The notes beneath the pieces are model-generated. The model was given only the letters and a program-made list of their open reading frames with translations, searched no databases and had not been told where the DNA came from. From the NCBI RefSeq assembly GCF_008704655.1, contig NZ_CP023688.1, forward strand, positions 1,860,001 through 1,924,000: DNA of 64,000 nucleotides, written 5' to 3'. The position numbers and the translations under genes were made by a program. The first letter of the stretch is position 1. Every line of letters begins with the position of its first letter. Shown here piece after piece: positions 59,252-64,000 of this stretch. This DNA comes from Streptomyces rimosus. GTDB taxonomy: Bacteria > Actinomycetota > Actinomycetes > Streptomycetales > Streptomycetaceae.

Positions 59252-60709
59252 TTACTTGACGCCCAGCCAGTTCTCGATGGGGTGCAGCGAGAAGTAGACG
59301 AGGAAGATCAGAGCGAGTACCCACATGAAGGCGCCGACCTCCCGCCACTTGCCCTGCGCGGTCTTGATGGCGGTGTAGGCGATGACGCCCGCGCCGACGC
59401 CCGCGGTGATGTTGTACGTGAAGGGCATCAGCGCCACGGTGAGGAACACCGGGATGGACACCGATCGGTCGCTCCAGTCCACGTGCTTGGCGGCACTCAT
59501 CATCATCGAGCCGATCACGACGAGGGCGGCCGCCGCGACCTGGGCGGGCACGAGCTGGGTGAGCGGGGTGAAGAAGAGGCAGGCGGCGAAGAACAGGCCG
59601 GTGACGACCGAGGACAGGCCGGTACGGGCGCCTTCGCCGACACCGCTGGCCGACTCGATGAACACGGTCTGGCCCGACGCGCCGGCGACGCCGCCGATCG
59701 CGCCGCCCGCGCCGTCGACGAACAGCGCCTTGGACAGGCCCGGCATCCGCCCCTTGTCGTCGGCGAGCTTGGCTTCCGTACCGACGCCGATGATGGTGGC
59801 CATCGCGTCGAAGAAGCCGGCGAGGACGAGGGTGAAGACGATCATGCCGACAGTGATCGCGCCGATCTGGTCCCAGCCGCCGAACTCCACATGCCCGAAG
59901 AGGCCGAAGTCCGGCATGGTGACGGCGCTGCCGTGCAGCTCGGGCGAGGTGCCGCCCCAGTCCTTGTCGGTGAGGCCGCCGAGGGTGGTGGCGAGCACGG
60001 AAAGGACCGTGCCGACGACGATGCCGATGAGGATGGCGCCGGGCACGTTGCGGGCCTGGAGCATGAAGATCAGCACCAGGGTGACGGCGAAGAAGAGGAC
60101 CGGCCAGCCGGCGAGTTCGCCGGCCGGGCCGAGCTGGACGGGGCCGCCGGCGCCCTTGCCGACGAAGCCCGCCTTCACCAGGCCGAGCAGGGCGACGAAC
60201 ATGCCGATGCCCATGGTGATGGCGTGCTTGAGGGCCAGCGGGATGGCATTCATGATCATCTCGCGCAGCCCGGTGACCACCAGGAGCATGATCACCACGC
60301 CGTAGAGCACGCACATGCCCATCGCCTGCGGCCATGTCATGTACGGCACGACCTGCGAGGTCAGGGCCGCCGAGACGTTCAGTCCGGCGGCGAGGGCCAG
60401 CGGCACCTTGCCGATGAACCCCATGAGCAGCGTGCAGACCGCCGCGCCGAACGCCGTGGCGGTCACCACCCCGGCGCTCGCCAGGGTGTGCTTCTCGGCG
60501 TCCGGCGTCGACAGGATGAGGGGGTTGAGCAGAAGGATGTAGCACATCGCCATGAAGGTGGTGATGCCGCCGCGCACCTCGCGCGCGACCGTCGATCCTC
60601 TGTCGGAGATGTGGAAGTACCGGTCGAGCCAGGACCGGCCGGCGGGCTGGCGCGTGCCCGCGCCCGCGTCGTCCGCCGTGGTCTTCGGCTCCAGGAACTG
60701 CTGGGTCAT
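59252..60709 (-). CDS. AzgA-type adenine/guanine/hypoxanthine permease
   Basis: 485 residues with about 12-14 membrane segments. The NCS2-like AzgA branch is recognised by EVRGGITTFMAMCYILLLNPLIL, the GLN motif in ALAAGLNVSAALTSQVVPYMTWPQAMG, AGFFDAMATIIGVGTEAKLADDKGRMPGLSKALFVDGAGGAIGGVAGASGQTVFIESASGVGEGARTGLSSVV and LVVIGSMMM. It imports hypoxanthine, guanine or adenine with protons, feeding xanthine dehydrogenase encoded upstream in the same operon. The gap to xdhB is 169 bp. Confidence 0.92.
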   Translation of the reverse strand: MTQQFLEPKTTADDAGAGTRQPAGRSWLDRYFHISDRGSTVAREVRGGITTFMAMCYILLLNPLILSTPDAEKHTLASAGVVTATAFGAAVCTLLMGFIGKVPLALAAGLNVSAALTSQVVPYMTWPQAMGMCVLYGVVIMLLVVTGLREMIMNAIPLALKHAITMGIGMFVALLGLVKAGFVGKGAGGPVQLGPAGELAGWPVLFFAVTLVLIFMLQARNVPGAILIGIVVGTVLSVLATTLGGLTDKDWGGTSPELHGSAVTMPDFGLFGHVEFGGWDQIGAITVGMIVFTLVLAGFFDAMATIIGVGTEAKLADDKGRMPGLSKALFVDGAGGAIGGVAGASGQTVFIESASGVGEGARTGLSSVVTGLFFAACLFFTPLTQLVPAQVAAAALVVIGSMMMSAAKHVDWSDRSVSIPVFLTVALMPFTYNITAGVGAGVIAYTAIKTAQGKWREVGAFMWVLALIFLVYFSLHPIENWLGVK

Positions 60710-60878
60710 GGTGCCTTACTCCCAAGGTTCATAGGGGCCCTCGCGTCACGCACGCACCGCGGCGCGAGATTTGGGATGGAACATCGGCTGCACGACCCGG
60801 GGGACGGCCCAGGCGCCTGCTGCGGGGCGGCCGTACGGCGGTGACCGGCACCGTCGTACGGCTGCCCCGCCCGCGCGG

Positions 60879-63263
60879 CTATGTGCCGGTGAGGTGCTCC
60901 GGCCGGACCGGGGTCCGGTTCAGTTCCAGCCCGGTCGCGTTCCGGATCGCCGCGAGGACGGCCGGGGTGGACGACAGGGTGGGGGCCTCGCCGATGCCGC
61001 GCAGCCCGTACGGGGCGTGCTCGTCGGCGAGTTCGAGCACGTCGACCGGGATGGTCGGCGTGTCGAGGATGGTGGGGATCAGATAGTCCGTGAAGGACGG
61101 GTTGCGCACCTTCGCGGTCTTCGGGTCCACGATGATCTCCTCCATCACCGCGACGCCGAGGCCCTGTGTCGTACCGCCCTGGATCTGCCCGATGACGGAC
61201 AGCGGGTTCAGGGCCTTGCCGACGTCCTGGGCGCAGGCCAGTTCCACGACCTTGACCAGGCCGAGGGCGGTGTCCACCTCGACCACCGCGCGGTGTGCCG
61301 CGAAGGAGTACTGGACGTGGCCGTTGCCCTGGCCGGTGCGCAGGTCGAACGGTTCGGTGGGGCGGTGCCGCCATTCGAGTTCGAGGTCGATCGCCTCGTC
61401 CTCCAGCACGTCCGCCACATCGGCCAGCACCTCGCCGCCGTCGGTGACGACCTTGCCGCCCTCCAGCAGGAGTTCGGCGGTGGCCCACGCCGGGTGGTAC
61501 GTGCCGAACTTGCGCCGGCCCAGTTCCAGGACCTGTTCGCGGACGTGCTCGCAGGCGTTCTTCACCGCGCCGCCGGTGACATAGGTCTGCCGGGAGGCGG
61601 AGGTGGAGCCGGCCGAGCCGACCCGGGTGTCCGCCGGATGGATGGTGACCTGGTCGACGCCCAGTTCCGTACGGGCGATCTGCGCGTGGACGGTGACGCC
61701 GCCCTGGCCGACCTCCGCCATGGCCGTGTGCACGGTCGCGACCGGCACGCCGCCGACGACCTCCATGCGGACCCGGGCGGTCGAGTAGTCGTCGAAGCCC
61801 TCGGAGAAGCCGACGTTCTTGATGCCGACCGCGTAGCCGATGCCCCGTACGACGTCCTCACCGTGCGTGGTGTTGGACAGCCCGCCGGGCAGCGCGCGGA
61901 CGTCGGCGCCCTCGGTGGTCTCCCACTGGTTCTCGGGCGGCAGCGGCATCGCCTTGACGCGGCGCAGCAGTTCGGCGACCGGCGCCGGGGAGTCCACGAC
62001 CTGGCCCGTCGGCAGCAGGGTGCCCTGCTCCATGGCGTTCAGCTGCCGGAACTCGACCGGGTCCATGCCCAGCTTCTTGGCGAGCTTGTCCATCTGCGCC
62101 TCGTACGCGAAGCACGCCTGGACGGCGCCGAAGCCGCGCATGGCGCCGCAGGGCGGGTTGTTCGTGTAGAGGGCGATGGCCTCGATGTCCACGTCCTCGA
62201 CCACGTACGGGCCGACGGACAGGGAGGAGGCGTTGCCGACGACGGCCGGGGAGGCGGACGCGTAGGCGCCGCCGTCCAGCACGATCCGGCACTTCATGTG
62301 GGTGAGCTTGCCGTCCTTGGTGGCGCCGTGCTCGTACCAGAGCCTGGCGGGGTGCCGGTGGACGTGGCCGAAGAACGACTCGAACCGGTTGTAGACGATC
62401 TTGACGGGCTTGCCGGTGCGCAGCGCGAGCAGACAGCCGTGGATCTGCATCGACAGGTCCTCGCGGCCGCCGAAGGCGCCGCCGACGCCGGAGAGCGTCA
62501 TGCGGACCTTGTCCTCGGGCAGGCCCAGGACGGGGGCGATCTGGCGCAGGTCGGAGTGCAGCCACTGGGTGGCCACGTACAGGTCGACGCCGCCGTCCTC
62601 GGCGGGCACCGCGAGGCCGGACTCCGGACCGAGGAACGCCTGGTCCTGCATGCCGAAGACGTACTCGCCGGTCACGATCACGTCGGCGCGGCGGGCTGCC
62701 GCCTCGGCGTCGCCGCGCACGATGGGCTGGCGGTGCACGATGTTCGGGTGCGGTACGTGCCCGGCATGGTCGTCGGTGCGGTTCTCGTGGACCAGCGGGG
62801 CGCCCTCGCGGGTCGCGGACTCCTCGTCGGTGACCACCGGCAGCTCGGCGTACTCGACCTTGATCTTGGCGGCGGCGCGGCGGGCGGTCTCCGGGTGGTC
62901 GGCGGCGACCAGCGCGACCGGCTCGCCGTGGTGGCGGACCTTGCCGTGCGCCAGGACGGGCGTGTCCTGGATCTCCAGGCCGTAGTTCTTCACCTCGGTG
63001 GGCAGGTCGTCATAGGTGAGGACCGCGTAGACGCCGGACTGGGCGAGCGCCTCGGAGGTGTCGATGGAGACGATCTCGGCGTGCGCGACGGTGGAGCGCA
63101 GCGTGAAGCCCCACAGCATGTCCTCGTGCCACAGATCGGAGGAGTACGCGAACTCGCCGGTCACCTTCAGGGTGCCGTCCGGGCGCAGCGTCGAGGCGCC
63201 GATGCCCGCGTCGGTGGTGCCGCCCTGGGTCAGGTGGGTGGGTGTGCGGGTGACTCCGCTCAT
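60879..63263 (-). CDS. xdhB: Xanthine dehydrogenase molybdopterin-binding subunit
   Basis: 794 residues from ATG 63263. ASTLRPDGTLKVTGEFAYSSDL opens it; RLRSGVGGAFGGRED-like MTLSGVGGAFGGREDL, NNPPCGAMRGFGAVQACFAYE, GQGGVTVHAQIARTELGV, TSASRQTYVTGGAVKNA and YGLRGIGEAPTLSSTPAVLAAI are cofactor-contact motifs, the last with the catalytic Glu. It oxidises hypoxanthine to xanthine and xanthine to urate, passing electrons to the iron-sulfur subunit. It starts two bases after the 2Fe-2S subunit gene. Gene name follows the subunit role; naming varies between species. Confidence 0.95.
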   Translation of the reverse strand: MSGVTRTPTHLTQGGTTDAGIGASTLRPDGTLKVTGEFAYSSDLWHEDMLWGFTLRSTVAHAEIVSIDTSEALAQSGVYAVLTYDDLPTEVKNYGLEIQDTPVLAHGKVRHHGEPVALVAADHPETARRAAAKIKVEYAELPVVTDEESATREGAPLVHENRTDDHAGHVPHPNIVHRQPIVRGDAEAAARRADVIVTGEYVFGMQDQAFLGPESGLAVPAEDGGVDLYVATQWLHSDLRQIAPVLGLPEDKVRMTLSGVGGAFGGREDLSMQIHGCLLALRTGKPVKIVYNRFESFFGHVHRHPARLWYEHGATKDGKLTHMKCRIVLDGGAYASASPAVVGNASSLSVGPYVVEDVDIEAIALYTNNPPCGAMRGFGAVQACFAYEAQMDKLAKKLGMDPVEFRQLNAMEQGTLLPTGQVVDSPAPVAELLRRVKAMPLPPENQWETTEGADVRALPGGLSNTTHGEDVVRGIGYAVGIKNVGFSEGFDDYSTARVRMEVVGGVPVATVHTAMAEVGQGGVTVHAQIARTELGVDQVTIHPADTRVGSAGSTSASRQTYVTGGAVKNACEHVREQVLELGRRKFGTYHPAWATAELLLEGGKVVTDGGEVLADVADVLEDEAIDLELEWRHRPTEPFDLRTGQGNGHVQYSFAAHRAVVEVDTALGLVKVVELACAQDVGKALNPLSVIGQIQGGTTQGLGVAVMEEIIVDPKTAKVRNPSFTDYLIPTILDTPTIPVDVLELADEHAPYGLRGIGEAPTLSSTPAVLAAIRNATGLELNRTPVRPEHLTGT

Positions 63264-63265
63264 GG

Positions 63266-63877
63266 TCAGGCCCCCGTTCCGGTGGTCTGCGCGTCCCCGC
63301 GGGCGGCGGCGAGGCGTACCGCGTCGAGGATCTTCTCGTAGCCCGTGCAGCGGCACAGGTTGCCGGACAGCGCCTCGCGGATGTCCGCGTCGGACGGCTG
63401 GGCGTTGCGCTCCAGCAGTTCGTCGGCGGCGACCAGGAGGCCGGGTGTGCAGAAGCCGCACTGGACGGCGCCCGCGTCGATGAACGCCCGCTGGATCGGC
63501 GAGAGTTTGACCTGCTCGCCGGTCTGCCCGTCGGCGCCGGCCGGCTTGGCCTGCCAGCGCTGCGCGGCGTCCACGCTCGTACCGGCGCCGCATGCGCCGG
63601 TGGCGCAGCCGCCGTGCTGCGCGCGCTGCTCGGCGTAGTCCGCCAGGCCCTCGACGGTGACGATCTCCCGGCCCTCGGCCTGGCCGGCCGCGACCAGGCA
63701 CGAGCACACCGGCACACCGTCCAGACGGACCGTGCAGGAGCCGCATTCGCCCTGCTCACAGGCGTTCTTCGAACCCGGAAGGCCCATCCGCTCGCGCAGC
63801 ACGTACAGCAGGCTCTCGCCCTCCCATACGTCGTCGGCCTGCTGCTCGCGGCCGTTGACGGTGAACTTCACGCGCAC
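63266..63877 (-). CDS. xdhA: Xanthine dehydrogenase 2Fe-2S subunit
   Basis: 203 residues from GTG 63877. The plant-ferredoxin-type cluster motif is KNACEQGECGSCTVRLDGVPVCSC, and the second, all-helical cluster domain has VQCGFCTPGLLVAADELL and GNLCRCTGYEKILDAV. It moves electrons from the molybdenum site to FAD. It is about 40 residues longer than usual because of an insert between the domains (about residues 84-124) rich in Gly, Ala and Gln and containing CATGACGAG. Its GTG overlaps the end of the upstream FAD-subunit gene by 10 bases. Confidence 0.95.
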   Translation of the reverse strand: MRVKFTVNGREQQADDVWEGESLLYVLRERMGLPGSKNACEQGECGSCTVRLDGVPVCSCLVAAGQAEGREIVTVEGLADYAEQRAQHGGCATGACGAGTSVDAAQRWQAKPAGADGQTGEQVKLSPIQRAFIDAGAVQCGFCTPGLLVAADELLERNAQPSDADIREALSGNLCRCTGYEKILDAVRLAAARGDAQTTGTGA

Positions 63878-64000
63878 TGGGCGCTCCTTTCGTTGCCGCG
63901 GTAGGACTCCCAGGTCCAGCCGAGGGTGCGGCGCGCCATGATTCCCACCGCGTGCCGCCGGTACTTCGCGCTGCCGCGCACGTCGTCGATCGGGTTGCAG
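63868..64000 (-). CDS. Xanthine dehydrogenase FAD-binding subunit, C-terminal end (cut by window edge)
   Basis: The last 43 codons read CNPIDDVRGSAKYRRHAVG, then IMARRTLGWTWESYRGNERSAQ, and finish CA before TGA 63868-63870. PIDDVRGSAxYRRH is the typical end of the FAD-binding (CoxM-like) subunit of xanthine dehydrogenases. It is first of the three subunits in the operon and overlaps xdhA by ten bases. Confidence 0.88.
   Translation of the reverse strand, partial: CNPIDDVRGSAKYRRHAVGIMARRTLGWTWESYRGNERSAQCA

Noticed and set aside
1..64000. Secondary-metabolite cluster, prophage, insertion sequence, CRISPR array, tRNA or rRNA genes
   Set aside because: The P450, FAD monooxygenase and acyl-CoA ligases are isolated without PKS/NRPS or tailoring neighbours; no transposase, integrase, repeat-spacer array or cloverleaf sequence was seen on reading both strands.

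Overview
The window looks like a chromosomal arm segment of a Streptomyces or very close relative. GC content is very high with strong third-position bias, GTG starts are common, and small families typical of Streptomyces occur (a DUF5955-like protein, a tiny membrane protein behind an XRE-cupin regulator, an RNase Sa-type ribonuclease, a GH46 chitosanase). A near-consensus DmdR/DtxR iron box is present. I see no rRNA, tRNA, CRISPR array, transposase, integrase or phage gene.

Layout. 1-12.7 kb is a mixed accessory stretch: a cut GntR regulator; a MerR regulator divergent from an Old Yellow Enzyme; a secreted cyclohexadienyl-dehydratase-like protein; a P450; a KDPG aldolase; a secreted guanyl RNase; an XRE-cupin regulator with a small membrane protein; a GH84 hexosaminidase; a TenA-like protein; a lipoprotein; an RraA-like protein; and an unusual inositol-phosphatase/GrpB fusion. 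12.7-18.4 kb is the allantoin/glyoxylate block: allB, an IclR regulator (AllR type), a MobA-like nucleotidyltransferase and malate synthase. 18.4-24.7 kb holds a VOC protein under an iron box, a YfcC-type carrier, a flavin monooxygenase/TetR pair, a GNAT protein and a chitosanase. 24.7-36.2 kb is the urate block: two NCS2 permeases, 8-oxoguanine deaminase, uricase, HIU hydrolase, OHCU decarboxylase, a small thiamine-binding-like/HTH pair, hydroxypyruvate isomerase, tartronate semialdehyde reductase, a decayed glyoxylate-carboligase-like remnant and catalase. 36.5-58 kb is general: a nuclease-like zinc-ribbon protein, an ABC transporter, an SDR, acetyltransferases, a CopD-like protein, two acyl-CoA ligases with a divergent LuxR-type regulator, a LysR regulator, the mgtA-mgtC magnesium operon behind a long leader, an exo/endonuclease-phosphatase protein and an HxlR/MFS pair. 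58-64 kb is the xanthine dehydrogenase operon with a purine permease and XdhC.

The purine genes join into one pathway. Permeases import purines. 8-oxoguanine deaminase and xanthine dehydrogenase (XdhC as maturation factor) feed urate. Uricase, HIU hydrolase and OHCU decarboxylase give allantoin, and allantoinase opens it. Glyoxylate from later steps can enter malate synthase or the carboligase/Hyi/GlxR route, while catalase removes the H2O2 made by uricase. Steps from allantoate to glyoxylate are not in the window.

The most interesting signals are regulatory. A shared palindrome (TTCAAC...GTTGAA type) lies at the -35 of the uricase operon, catalase and malate synthase and also upstream of allB. 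At allB and malate synthase it abuts a second palindrome, TTCC-N7-GGAA, which recurs at hyi. The mgtA leader carries a 15-codon ORF behind a 12-nt Shine-Dalgarno match. Several regulator promoters appear to produce leaderless mRNAs. The gcl position is occupied by what looks like a frameshifted remnant.
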